Of a stretch of 5,455 bases of DNA, positions 5,437-5,455 are shown piece after piece. Both the position numbers and the translations under genes were made by a program. This DNA comes from JASHVB01 sp036489395 (lineage in GTDB: Bacteria > Pseudomonadota > Alphaproteobacteria > Acetobacterales > Acetobacteraceae), in the NCBI GenBank assembly GCA_036489395.1, contig DASXFW010000367.1, forward strand, positions 1-5,455, given 5' to 3'. The stretch's first letter is position 1; every line of letters starts with the position of its first letter. Under the pieces are notes generated by a model. The model had not been told where the DNA came from. It made no database searches and saw nothing but the letters and a program-made list of their open reading frames with translations.

Positions 5437-5455
5437 CCACGACTTACGGCTGCTG

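Noticed and set aside
1..5455. CRISPR array, toxin-antitoxin or defence system
   Set aside because: No regularly spaced direct repeats and no relevant protein motifs were found; the inverted repeats are isolated palindromes.

Overview
The window is GC-rich, gene-dense bacterial chromosome, most likely from an alphaproteobacterium. The evidence is a DUF1192 family small protein and an alcohol-dehydrogenase-like gene directly followed by an LpxXL-like lipid A acyltransferase, both typical of that class. Palindromic intergenic repeats of a kind common in these genomes fit too. The secreted protein at the right end resembles hypothetical proteins I associate with Acetobacteraceae/Rhodospirillales, but that is from memory and tentative.

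Layout: a large palindromic repeat (1-83, probably continuing beyond the left edge) and a mostly empty leader precede a complete glucose-6-phosphate isomerase gene (pgi, 340-1971, +). A convergent tRNA-Gln(TTG) gene (2007-2081, -) follows, then a 64-residue DUF1192 gene (2143-2337, -) with a good ribosome binding site and a candidate promoter. Divergent from it is a two-gene unit on the + strand: a zinc-type alcohol dehydrogenase/quinone oxidoreductase homologue (about 2511-3566) and an LpxL/HtrB-type acyltransferase (3567-4460), with the second ATG directly after the first stop codon. A 304-base gap holds a second, inverted and partly deleted copy of the left-edge repeat. After it come a 169-residue secreted protein of unknown function (4765-5274, +) and a tail with a small hairpin and a third kind of palindrome.

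How the genes fit: pgi is central sugar metabolism. The dehydrogenase/acyltransferase pair matches the last two genes of the rhizobial acpXL-fabZ-fabF2-fabF1-adh-lpxXL cluster, which adds a very-long-chain fatty acid to lipid A. Here the pair stands alone, without the acyl carrier protein and ketosynthase genes. The secreted protein has its own upstream region and no evident functional tie to the rest. I see no phage genes, transposase, CRISPR array or defence system, and no clearly novel multi-gene system. The items most worth a second look are the palindromic repeats, one of which overlaps the dehydrogenase start, the orphan adh/lpxXL-like pair, and the internal duplication in the secreted protein.
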